This document shows positions 35,281 through 44,996 of a stretch of DNA of 64,000 nucleotides, one piece after another. Source of the DNA: Odiellus spinosus. Lineage: Eukaryota; Arthropoda; Arachnida; Opiliones; Phalangiidae. A program made the translations under genes and the position numbers. The DNA is taken from positions 4,715,200-4,779,199 of the forward strand of contig OY987232.1 of the NCBI GenBank assembly GCA_963920705.1, in the 5' to 3' direction. Below the pieces are notes generated by a model. The model saw nothing but the letters and a program-made list of their open reading frames with translations. It was not told where the DNA came from and made no database searches. Positions within the stretch are counted from its first letter, which is position 1, and each line of letters opens with the position of its first letter.

Positions 35281-36045
35281 GTCCACGAAATATTCCTATA
35301 CTTCCACCTAATATCTTGAACATAAGACAAAATCTTTCATTGTTAAATTTTAAGTTAATTTTAAATCTCTTTTTAAAATAGTTTGGTACATAATATCTAA
35401 AATCATAATCTCGAATGACAGATTAAATAGCCTAACCTACACTACCGTAACCTAACCTAACCTTACCTATGCTATTTAACCTTACCTAAACTATTTTTGT
35501 AAATTATCAGCATTAGACGTCCAAAAACTGAACCCGCAATTATAAGAAATTAGTTTATACGAAAACACCCTTTTGGAAGTGCGCAAATGAGAACTGCTCT
35601 TTTGGCAACCGCACTTTTGAGAAACCGCTCTTATGGGAGTGCGCAAATGGGAACTGCTCTTTTGGCAACTGCACTTATGGCTACATACCAAGTAATATAC
35701 CATGGCACGGCTAAGACACGACTATAATAAATCAAGTAGCAATTTTCTCCTATTAAATTAATGCCAATTTAAGGGACTGAAGCTTTTTAGCTAGACTTAA
35801 CCCTAGTTATATATAATCTTCGTCTAATTTCCACCAGACGTCACGACGTGATGTCCGATACAAATTTAAAATTTCTATTTTTTCAATATATCGATTTTCC
35901 TACCAAGTGGTCTCCCGAAAAAACCAAGCAGCGCTCGAAGCTGCATAGCTTTACGATCGAGTGTTAGACTCTGATCCGCGTTTCCACAGGTACTTGGTAA
36001 AACTTAAGCGAAAAACTCATTATATCTTCATAGATGTACAATACA
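35281..36045. other. Noncoding stretch
   Basis: Includes the inverted cttttggcaactgcact repeat at 35570-35680 and several cctaacctaacc words around 35440. No gene was found. Confidence 0.4.
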
Positions 36046-36330
36046 GAAAACAGGCCGTCGTTAATAAGGGGTCGTCGCGAACTAAGGTAGCTTATGAATG
36101 TTTCAGTTCAAGTCTGCCATTAATGAAAACTCAAAAACATAACACAAGTCGTCGTTAATAAGGGGTCGTCGCGAACTATATAAAAAGGTTGCTTATGAAT
36201 GTTTCGCTTCTAGTCTGTGAGAAATGAAAACTCAAAAAACAGTAAACAATTCGTCGCGAACGAAATAAAAAATGAGCTTATGCGTTTGGGGCTCGACTAT
36301 GTCCGTAATGAAAAACATGATTTGACAAAC
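36046..36330. repeat. Tandem repeat, about 100-110 bp unit, up to three copies
   Basis: The words gtcgttaataaggggtcgtc, gcgaacta, gcttatgaatgtttc and atgaaaactcaaaaa recur in order from 36056, 36150 and, weakly, 36245. Confidence 0.75.
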
Positions 36331-36354
36331 CTGATTTGAAAAACATATATAAGA

Positions 36355-36480
36355 GAAAGTTTTTTCGATTCGATGACCTACTTCGTCTTCTTGCACGACG
36401 CCAACGCCAACGCCGCAGTGAATACAGTACCTAGGGTTGGGTCTAGCTAAAAACGTCGTTTTAAGGGAAGAAGAGAATTA
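36355..36480. repeat. Dispersed repeat, copy 2 (partner at 18620-18752)
   Basis: Shares gcagtgaatacagtacctag and gggttgggtctagctaaaaa with the earlier copy. Confidence 0.75.
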
Positions 36481-36639
36481 AGGTTAGTTGTAAAAGACTA
36501 AACGCGAATGACGACGAGGTACGCTTTACCGAGGAATGCTAAATTTCATTGGTTTCAAATTAAGAGGGCGGATAGGTAGGTATTCCTTTCACTTCATTTT
36601 GAAAATATATTTTTTAAAGTTTATACTTGATATTGCTTT

Positions 36640-37465
36640 CACTTTTCAATTCAATTCAATTCAATTCAATTTATTTATTTGATTATCCTGCTCAATTACA
36701 ATACAGACGTAAGGGGCCAAGTCTTAAAAGACTTATAGGCCCTGGTAACTTTGGCAAAAAGGAGCAAGCAGTTTACAACTTTTATTGAGTTAACAACGTT
36801 TTAGAAATTAATACTTAGTTGTAGGGTAGTGGACACGTTAAACGTGTTTTTATTTTTTATTTTTAGGGGAAAAGTACAACTGGTGATACTTTAAGAATCT
36901 TTTTAAATTGACCTAGAGTGTTCGTCTTTTGGTATACTAAATTATAATGTTTAACAGCAGAATAGAGAAGAGATTTAATTTTTTTTGAAGTTCTGGCCGT
37001 TGGTATAGATAAAATCGATTTAATTCTCGTGTTGTATTTACTTTGAGTTGCGAATTTAAATATAGAGGTTTTTGGTTGGGTTAAGGATTTGTGAATAAAA
37101 ATTAGTGACTGATAACGGTATAATTGATATATATTGAGTATACCTGATTTTTTGAACAGCGGCTCTGAGTGAGCTAAGTAGGGTTGTTTATAGATGTTGC
37201 GGATAATACGTTTTTGTAGAACCAACAACCGATCCATATTTTGGTTTGAGGTGTTTCCCCAAATAGATATACAATAGCTTAAATAAGAATGGACTAGCGT
37301 AAAATATAACTGGCGGCATAATTGATCCGTTATAATCGGACGTATTTTACTTATTATGTAGATATTATAAGATATTTTTTTTTACTTATATTAGATATTT
37401 GATGATCCCAATTTAATTTAGAGTCAAGGAAAATTCCAAGATATTTACATACAGATACTCTAGTT
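36640..37465 (-). mobile_element. LINE 3' end, 5'-truncated, with (AATTG)n tail
   Basis: Reading on the minus strand, the C-terminal part of a reverse transcriptase is followed by about 220 bp of 3' region and a tail of about five ttgaa/caatt pentamers at 36645-36672. The 5' junction lies near 37465. The family differs from the LINE at 22625 (different tail and 3' region), so at least two LINE families are present. Confidence 0.8.
36863..37465 (-). pseudogene. LINE reverse transcriptase C-terminal fragment
   Basis: The minus strand shows KYLGIFLDSKLNWDHQI at about 37380-37450. A 124-codon frame at 36863-37237 then follows with LQKRIIR, GILNIYQLY and a basic C-terminus, which match the region after the catalytic domain in CR1/Jockey-type proteins. 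The two pieces lie in different frames, and the catalytic motifs themselves are missing. It is non-functional. Confidence 0.8.
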
Positions 37466-37648
37466 ATCCCCAGTAGCAAAAAACAGTCGGCCCGACCAAA
37501 GAAGAAAGAGTCGGATCGGTCGCCCACGCGCACGGTCGGGCAGGCCAGGTCCATGTCCAAGCCAATGACTAGCCAATGCCCAGTCGGTAAATAGCCGGTC
37601 TGACTGTTGACCGACCCGATACCGGCTACCGATTGTGACCTATTTAAA
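37466..37648. other. Short G/C-rich linker
   Basis: Words of the type cggtcgggcaggcc and gtcggcccgacc form loose inverted repeats reminiscent of the GGGTCGGG arrays at 33456-35272. Too degenerate to call. Confidence 0.35.
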
Positions 37649-38275
37649 GGTCGGATGAGAAACGGTTAGGCGGCCTATTCGACTTGAAGGGAACACTTTA
37701 TAAAATACCAATTTAGCTACCGATTTCGTGCTCTTTTATAGTCGGCGCCTCGAGTACCCTACTGTATTATATAACACCGATTTCGGCGCTTTTAATGGTC
37801 GGATGAGAAACGGTTAGGTGGCCTATTCGACTTGAAGGGGACACTATATATAACACTAATTTAGCTACCGATTTCATGCCCTTCTATATTCGGCGCCTCG
37901 AGTACCCTACTGTATTATATAACACCGATTTCGGCGCTTTTAATGGTCGGATGAGAAACGGTTAGGTGGCCTATTCGACTTGAGGGGGACACTATATTTA
38001 ACACAAATTTAGCTACCGATTTCGTGCCCTTTTATAGTCGGCGCCTCGAGTACCCTACTGTATTATATAACACCGATTTCGGCGCTTTTAATGGTCGGAT
38101 GAGAAACGGGTAGGTGGCCTATTCGACTTGAAGGGGACACTATATATAACACTAATTTAGCTACCGATTTCGTGCCCTTTTATAGTCGGCGCCTCGAGTA
38201 CCCTACTGTATTGTACAACACCGATTTCGGCGCTTTTAATGGTCGGATGAGAAACGGTTAGGTGGCCTATTCCAC
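37649..38275. repeat. Minisatellite, 147-149 bp unit, just over four units
   Basis: Units start ggtcggatgagaaacgg and contain tggcctattcgacttga, tagctaccgatttcgtgcc and cggcgcctcgagtaccctac. Unit starts are at 37649, 37797, 37946, 38093 and 38241. No frame is conserved. Confidence 0.95.
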
Positions 38276-38721
38276 CCGAATAATACACAAAATCTTGGCC
38301 AGATTATTTTGGGTTTCTTACCTGCTTAAGAGATAGATAAATAGTCGTTGAGGCACTATGCGGTCTGTAAAATTTACACTGAAATTTTTACTTTACTTAA
38401 ATATGAAAAGATAAAAATTAACAATCATTTTAAAAATTAACATCACTTTATTTTGGAATTTATGTGTTTGAACAAATTCATTCAGAAATCTCGTTTTAAA
38501 AATGCGCCAAAATAATATCAAAGAAAACAGCATTCCTTAATTTGTACAGCCGTACTATTTAAAAGTTTAAATAAAATCCATAATTGTACAATGTTTTGCC
38601 TAAATTTGTACTAAATTATAAATTTTTCATTAGAAATATTTAAATGGAATGCCCAAAATGTCTAAAAAACGTTTAAAATCGATGTTAGAAAAATACTAAT
38701 AGTAATTATTATCTATATTAT
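38276..38721. other. Region downstream of the DUF4806 gene
   Basis: AT-rich, no gene. On the minus strand a possible polyadenylation signal, AATAAA, lies at about 38445, about 275 bp after the stop codon of the DUF4806 gene. Confidence 0.35.
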
Positions 38722-38924
38722 TCATTTTGTGCGCTTCTTCCTTCCACCATTTCTATCTTTGCTATGTTTAACCCAGTCACGAACTACCTGTTCAATTTCA
38801 AAATCTGTTGACCGAAGGCACTTTGGGTTTAAACGAACAGCGGCTAAAGAAAGATAATTTAGTTCAATCAATTGAATAACATTTGCTCATTTTATAAATT
38901 AAACTTGGGTCAAATTTCTTATAA

Positions 38925-39321
38925 AGGGAGAATACAACGTAATAACAAGTGATTTTTTATCGTTCCTGATCATTTGAATAGGCCTAATACGCTAGTAAAA
39001 GGTTTTTAAAACAAATATTAAACGAGAAATAAATTAAAAACCCGTAAAAAATTCATTGAAATCCTGCGTGCCCCAGTATAAGGAGTAGTGACCAATGAGG
39101 AAAAACCCTTATGACGGGCCTTGGCTCATTTCTCGCTTCTCCGTAGCTGGGGCACGCAGGATCTCCATGAATCCCGCTAAACCTATTTTTACTGGTAAGT
39201 TTTTAATTTATTTCTCGTTTAATATTTGTGTTTAAAAACCTTTTACTAGTGCTTTAGGCCCATTGAAACTATAAGGAATCGAGAAAAAAAAATCACTTGT
39301 TATTAGGTTGCATTCTCCCTT
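38925..39321. mobile_element. MITE family C, copy 2, in the last intron
   Basis: Arms of about 115 bp: aagggagaatacaacgtaat, aacaagtgatttttt and acgctagtaaaaggtttttaa on the left, with inverses on the right. It lies between E13 and E12 of the DUF4806 gene. It shares ends with 30693-31574. Confidence 0.8.
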
Positions 39322-40190
39322 AAAATAAATGGATTTGATTTGGCTTTAAGTAAATTTCTCATTTAAAAGGATGGAATTATACTACCCAACAAATAGTTCT
39401 AGTTCATGAAAATACTAATTCGCTTTGTTTTAAAACTTAGGAAATTTATCGAAGTGGGCTACCACACATTTTAGCCTGCCTAATATTCCTGAATTAAATT
39501 GTCTATTGACAATACAAATTTCTAGATGCAACTACGTTATCAGAGATCTAAGAAAAACGTTTCGTGAATCAATGTAAACTTTGATATTATTTTAAATATA
39601 TTTACCTTTAAGCACTTGGATTATTTTCAGTTTTTTCAATGCAATTTTACCGTTGGCACCAATCCAATTTACTTTTAGAGATAGCTGATGTGATAGGGTT
39701 TCATTTAAAATTCTCCTCGTCGTACTTCTCATATTATTGCCTCCCCATGATGCTAGCTTACTGACCTTAAATTATCAATAAAGGTCGAGGTTAAAATTAC
39801 TTAATAAAAGTTTAAATTCCTACTATTTTCTTCGTGTTTTCTGGGTCATCGATTCTTAACTCCAAGTCATTCAAATCAGATTCAGTTTTCAATGGCAAGG
39901 TCAAAAAAGGAATATCTTCTGATTGAATAGGTTTGTCAGATAAAATGGAATAAATATGCTTTATCGCTTCCGATTGATATTGTGATTGTTGCTTTAAGTC
40001 GTTTAACACATAAAGGACCTTTTTTTGAAACTCTAAAAATTTCAAATCCAAATTAATTATTAGTCACATTTATCAATTCAAATTAAAGCAAAATATTACT
40101 TGAATCCATAGTTTCTTTTGATTCATCTCTCATATCTGGCTGTACCCGATGTGTACCTGCATTATTTTACTTATTATAGATTGCTAATTA

Positions 40191-40322
40191 CTAACTTTGA
40201 GAGCTAGTTGGGGTTAATCTCGACTAACTTTGAGAGCTAGTTGGGGTTAGTCTCGACTAACTTTGAGAGCTAGTTGGGGTTAGTCTCGACTAACTTTGAG
40301 AGCTAGTTGGGACTAGGCCTAA
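40191..40322. repeat. 33-bp minisatellite, short array (4 units)
   Basis: Units ctaactttgagagctagttg plus gggttagtctcga, in the intron between E10 and E9 of the DUF4806 gene. The last unit runs into the conserved word ggactaggcctaaatgtat that follows the array in each duplicated module. Confidence 0.95.
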
Positions 40323-40657
40323 ATGTATTGCTGCTTTCTCCTATGGATTTATCGAACTTGTTATAATAACATGTACTAACCAGAATTATTTTGCTTCTTT
40401 ACCGTATCCTCAGAGTCGCTTTCAGTTTCAATAATTCCTCGGGAAGTAGAAAACTTGTGTTGATTTAATTTATTAGCTGAAATTAAGATTTATTAAATTC
40501 ACATTATTTTACAAGTTAATAAATTAAAATTACCATCTTTTGACTTCCTTGACGCACGTTTTAGACGATCACTGTCTGTAAAATTGTCATAATTATAATA
40601 TTTTTTTTGCCCAATAAAATGACTTATAATTAGAATGTAGTCCCACTAACCGTCACA

Positions 40658-41646
40658 ACTATCTTTGAGAGTTTGTTGGGATTAGTCTCGACTAACTTTG
40701 AGAGCTAGTTGCGGTTAGTCTCGACTAACTTTGAGAGCTAGTTGCGGTTAGTCTCGACTAACTTTGAGAGCTAGTTGCGGTTAGTCTCGACTAACTTTGA
40801 GAGCTAGTTGCGGTTAGTCTCGACTAACTTTGAGAGCTAGTTGCGGTTAGTCTCGACTAACTTTGAGAGCTAGTTGCGGTTAGTCTCGACTAACTTTGAG
40901 AGCTAGTTGCGGTTAGTCTCGACTAACTTTGAGAGCTAGTTGCGGTTAGTCTCGACTAACTTTGAGAGCTAGTTGCGGTTAGTCTCGACTAACTTTGAGA
41001 GCTAGTTGCGGTTAGTCTCGACTAACTTTGAGAGCTAGTTGCGGTTAGTCTCGACTAACTTTGAGAGCTAGTTGCGGTTAGTCTCGACTAACTTTGAGAG
41101 CTAGTTGCGGTTAGTCTCGACTAACTTTGAGAGCTAGTTGCGGTTAGTCTCGACTAACTTTGAGAGCTAGTTGCGGTTAGTCTCGACTAACTTTGAGAGC
41201 TAGTTGCGGTTAGTCTCGACTAACTTTGAGAGCTAGTTGCGGTTAGTCTCGACTAACTTTGAGAGCTAGTTGCGGTTAGTCTCGACTAACTTTGAGAGCT
41301 AGTTGCGGTTAGTCTCGACTAACTTTGAGAGCTAGTTGCGGTTAGTCTCGACTAACTTTGAGAGCTAGTTGCGGTTAGTCTCGACTAACTTTGAGAGCTA
41401 GTTGCGGTTAGTCTCGACTAACTTTGAGAGCTAGTTGCGGTTAGTCTCGACTAACTTTGAGAGCTAGTTGCGGTTAGTCTCGACTAACTTTGAGAGCTAG
41501 TTGCGGTTAGTCTCGACTAACTTTGAGAGCTAGTTGCGGTTAGTCTCGACTAACTTTGAGAGCTAGTTGCGGTTAGTCTCGACTAACTTTGAGAGCTAGT
41601 TGCGGTTAGTCTCGACTAACTTTGAGAGCTAGTTGGGATTAGGCCT
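40658..41646. repeat. 33-bp minisatellite, long array (about 30 units)
   Basis: About 30 head-to-tail units of ctaactttgagagctagttg plus cggttagtctcga, nearly all identical, without length variants. Edge units diverge (tgttgggatt at the left, ttgggattaggcc at the right). It occupies the intron between E8 and E7. A single diverged unit is visible in the E4-E3 intron at about 43850-43880. Near-perfect homogeneity implies recent amplification. Confidence 0.97.
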
Positions 41647-42020
41647 AAATGTATCGCTTCAAGGTGTGCTTTCTCCTATGGACTTATCGAACTTGTTATA
41701 ATAACATGTACTAACCAGAATACTTTTGCCTCTTTATCGTAACGTCAGAGTCACTTTCGGTTTCAATAATTTCTCGGGAAGTAGAAGACTTGTGTTGATT
41801 GAATTTATTTGCTGAAATTAAGATTTATTAATAAATTCACATTATTTTAAAAGTTAATAAAATTAAAATTACCATCTTTTGACTTCCTTGACGCATGTTT
41901 TAGACGATTACTGTCTGTAAAATTGCATTATAATAATTTTTTCCCAATAAAATTACTTATAATTAGAATGTAGTTCCACTAAACCAACACCACATGGGTT
42001 TCGGATTAGGCCTATGTATA

Positions 42021-43479
42021 CAGGGTGGAAACCTTCGCCGGCGTCCAGTCGGGATACTTCCCCTTGCGCATTGTTGTTATTCAGTGAAATGTTAAGGGAT
42101 TTACAGGCGCTATTGGGATCAGTTCACTTCAGTTCCACTTAATAATCAAAGGTTTCAGTTTTAATGTAGAGAAATGAAATGCATAAGTGAAATCAATGAC
42201 GGATTTAATTTAATTTAATTAGGAAAGAAAAGATGTCACTTGCGGAAACCAAATAGCCCAAATTGAAGTTAATCAAACATTTCCAAATTTAAACATTAAA
42301 CTCTTCAAATTTAATAACAAAGCATTACATTAAATGTTCAAAATGTCTTCCGTCGACATTGACACATTGCCGACAACGGAATTGCCAGTTTTCTCTTTCG
42401 CGAGTTAACATCTCGGGAGAAACGAGAGCAGCCGTTTGCTGAATTCGGTCTCGAAGGCTATCAAGTGTTGGTGGCTCAGTGGCGTACACAAGGCTTTGTA
42501 CATACCCCCAAAAGAAAAAATCCACCGGCGTTAAATCTGGCGAACGAGGTGGCCAAGTGACTGGACCACCACGACCTATCCATTGGGGACCGAATTCCAA
42601 TCCCGAGAAACACGTGCAAAATGCGGTGGTCGAGGGAAAATCCCAATTGGCTAAGGGCGAATCATCACCAAGAAAACTGGAGGATAAACGTTTGGTGTGG
42701 ATTGTTAGGTGATCGGGTAATTGGACTTGTTTTTCTCGAAGAACATCTAAACGGAGATCGTTACGTTGATCTCTTAAACACCGTAGTGTCCGATGCCCTA
42801 GACGATCTTCCCTTAGCAGAACGAAGACGAGTCTGGTACCAGCACGATGGTGCACCACCGCATTTTGCACGTGTTTCTCGGGATTGGCTAGACGCGGAAT
42901 TCGGTCCCCAATGGATAGGTCGTGGTGGTCCAGTCGCTTGGCCACCTCGTTCGCCAGATTTAACGCCGGTGGATTTTTTCTTTTGGGGGTATGTACAAAG
43001 CCTTGTGTACGCCACTGAGCCACCAACACTTGATAGCCTTCGAGTAGGAATTCAGCAAGCGGATGCTCTCGTTTCTCCCGAGATGTTAACTCGCGAAAGA
43101 GAAAACTGGCAATTCCGTTGTCGGCAATGTGTCAATGTCGACGGAAGACATTTTGAACATTTAATGTAATGCTTTGTTATTAAAAATAAATTTGAAGAGT
43201 TTAATGTTTAAATTTGGAAATGTTTGATTAACTTCAATTTGGGCTGTTTGGTTTCCGCAAGTGACATCTTTTCTTTCCTAATTAAATTAAATTAAATCCG
43301 TCATTGATTTCACTTATGCATTTCATTTCTCTACATTAAAACTGAAACCTTTGATTATTAAGTGGAATTGAAGTGAACTGATCCCAATAGCGCCTGTAAA
43401 TCCCTTAACATTTCACTGGATAACAACAATGCGTAAGGGGAAGTATCTCGACTGGACGCCGGCGAAGGTTTCCACCCTG
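42021..43479. mobile_element. Palindromic mariner-like transposon
   Basis: Ends CAGGGTGGAAACCTTCGCCGG and its inverse are flanked by TATA, giving a TA target duplication. The left arm 42021-42630 is an inverted copy of the right arm 42854-43479, including about 300 bp of transposase C-terminal sequence. Only 42631-42853 is single-copy. The left arm has a 10-bp deletion opposite about 42888. The element lies in the intron between E6 and E5 of the DUF4806 gene, and the paralogous intron at 41642-41672 shows the uninterrupted site. Transcripts would fold into a long hairpin. Confidence 0.9.
42624..43169 (+). pseudogene. Mariner/Tc1-superfamily transposase, N-terminus missing
   Basis: A DDE-type cut-and-paste transposase fragment of about 180 codons. 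Visible motifs: NPNW and WRINVWCGLLGDRVIGLVFLE (the region of the first catalytic acid), then the second-Asp block WYQHDGAPPHFARVSRDWL, then WIGRGGPVAWPPRSPDLTPVDFFFWGYV, which carries the third catalytic acid position as D in SPDLTPVDFF. This is the mariner-like IS630 group often seen with a DUF4817 N-terminal helix-turn-helix. That DNA-binding half is absent, replaced by the inverted copy of the C-terminal half. The protein ends GRHFEHLM. It cannot be autonomous. The antisense open frame on the left arm reads the same C-terminal half in inverse orientation. Confidence 0.85.
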
Positions 43480-44996
43480 TATATACGAGGTGTAGTTTAT
43501 TTATGGGTTTTGCCAATTTATAATAACATGTACTTACCAGAGTATTTTTTTTTCTTTATCGTATCTTCAGAGTCACTTTCGGTATCAACAGGTTTTCGAA
43601 AAGTGGATGACTTGCACGGCTTAAATTTTAATTTAATTGCTATAATAATTAACGAATAATTATTAAATATACAATATTTTAGAAGTTAATACAATTATAA
43701 TTACGTGCGGCTTTTTTTGCATTTCTTGGCGTATGCTCTGAATGTCTACCGTCAGATTCATATTTGCCCTGCTTTGAAGAATATTTTGCCCCTATAAAAG
43801 GACTTAAAGTTACTACGTTAAATGTGTTCCCACCTAACTAAGATTAAGCTCAACCATCTTTCAGAGCTAGTTGGAATTAGGCTTTACTATCTTCGCAAGG
43901 TGTGGTTTCCCTTATAAACTTGGCCATCTTATTTCAAATACATGTACTAACCTGAATATTTCTGGTTCTTACACGAATCCGCAGATTCACTTTCGCTATC
44001 AATAATTTCTTTATAAGGAGATGATAAGCGTTGACTGCTCTTTACTTTATTGCCTGAAATAATATACAATATATTTAAGCCTAACTATTGTTGCGAGGTT
44101 ATAATAATTAATTTTAAAGTATTTACCATTGTCATTTAATTCTGGGCTGACACATTCCTTAGCGAATTTTGACATTGAAAGATCCTTGTTTATATTTACA
44201 TCTTCACTCAAGTTGCCCTTACTAGACTTGTCTAAAATGTTGAAAACAAAATTTAGAAAAAACAAGGGTTTGTTTCTTAAAAAATTACCATTATTATTTT
44301 TTAAAATCTCATTCATAAAATCATCACGTTGTGTTTCTAATAAATTAACATCATCTTCTTGTACTTCTAATGAATTATCTACTGAAAAATTGTTAGTACT
44401 ATGGCTATTGATTGAGATGTTTACGGTTACCATTTATTAGGAGATTCGGGAAAACTGGTGCTGGTGGTACTTCGTACACTTCATCCTTTTTGCTAAACTT
44501 TTTCCTTGATGGTTGGACCTCTACTAATGATGGTTCTTCTTCACCATTGGGTACTTCTATAGAAGTGGTTTTTTTTTGCTCTTCTTTGTTTGTTATCTTC
44601 AGTATCAGTACTTTTTAAAATGTTAACTTCTTCCCTACTTCTATTTGCTTTTTCCATAGCTTTTTCATAATCATCTGAAAATTACACTTATAAATACATT
44701 CAAATAAAATAGTCTTCTAAATGAACTTACTAGTCATCAATACAACAGTTACATCGTATAACACCCAAGTGCTGTCAGGAACCAGCGAGTTTTTTAGGGC
44801 TCGGAAAAAGTATGATGGACCCATAGTAACATTTTGCCCCTTCTCTTAACCAAATTGATAAAACCACTTCAACCGTGTCATCTTCCTTAAAATGGCCCAC
44901 AGCATACTTGGTAAAAAGGAAAGCGAAAGGTTATTCACATTTGTACTTTGTTATATACCATGCATTATTTATTAAAAAATTATTCACCCAAATATT

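Larger units (their letters stand above)
38722..44912 (-). pseudogene. DUF4806-domain gene, 13 exons, 5' exons frameshifted
   Basis: Inferred exons on the minus strand: E1 about 44912-44731, E2 44674-44127, E3 44053-43952, E4 43791-43705, E5 43639-43538, E6 41914-41873, E7 41811-41716, E8 40575-40534, E9 40476-40381, E10 40156-40100, E11 40032-39824, E12 39756-39606, E13 38843-38722 (ends TGA). All junctions are GT-AG. E11-E13 encode the DUF4806 fold: a FQKKVLYVLNDLK helix, LPLKTESDLNDLE, then SWGGNNMRSTTRRIL, VNWIGANGKIALKKLK and a basic end. E1 resembles the N-terminal region of the same protein type (FKEDDTVEVV, CYYG). E3-E9 are a duplicated acidic linker. One frame break in E1 (at GGG) and two in E2 (at an A9 run and near 44432) mark it as a pseudogene or an assembly with homopolymer errors. 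Function unknown. Such proteins often accompany transposases. Confidence 0.7.

Noticed and set aside
40191-41646. CRISPR-like array
   Set aside because: The 33-bp units are head to tail with no variable spacers, and they lie in introns of an animal gene. It is a minisatellite.
42325-43029. A 234-codon minus-strand frame resembling a transposase
   Set aside because: It joins the inverted C-terminal arm with the antisense of the other arm of the palindromic mariner. Only the first part is coding-derived.
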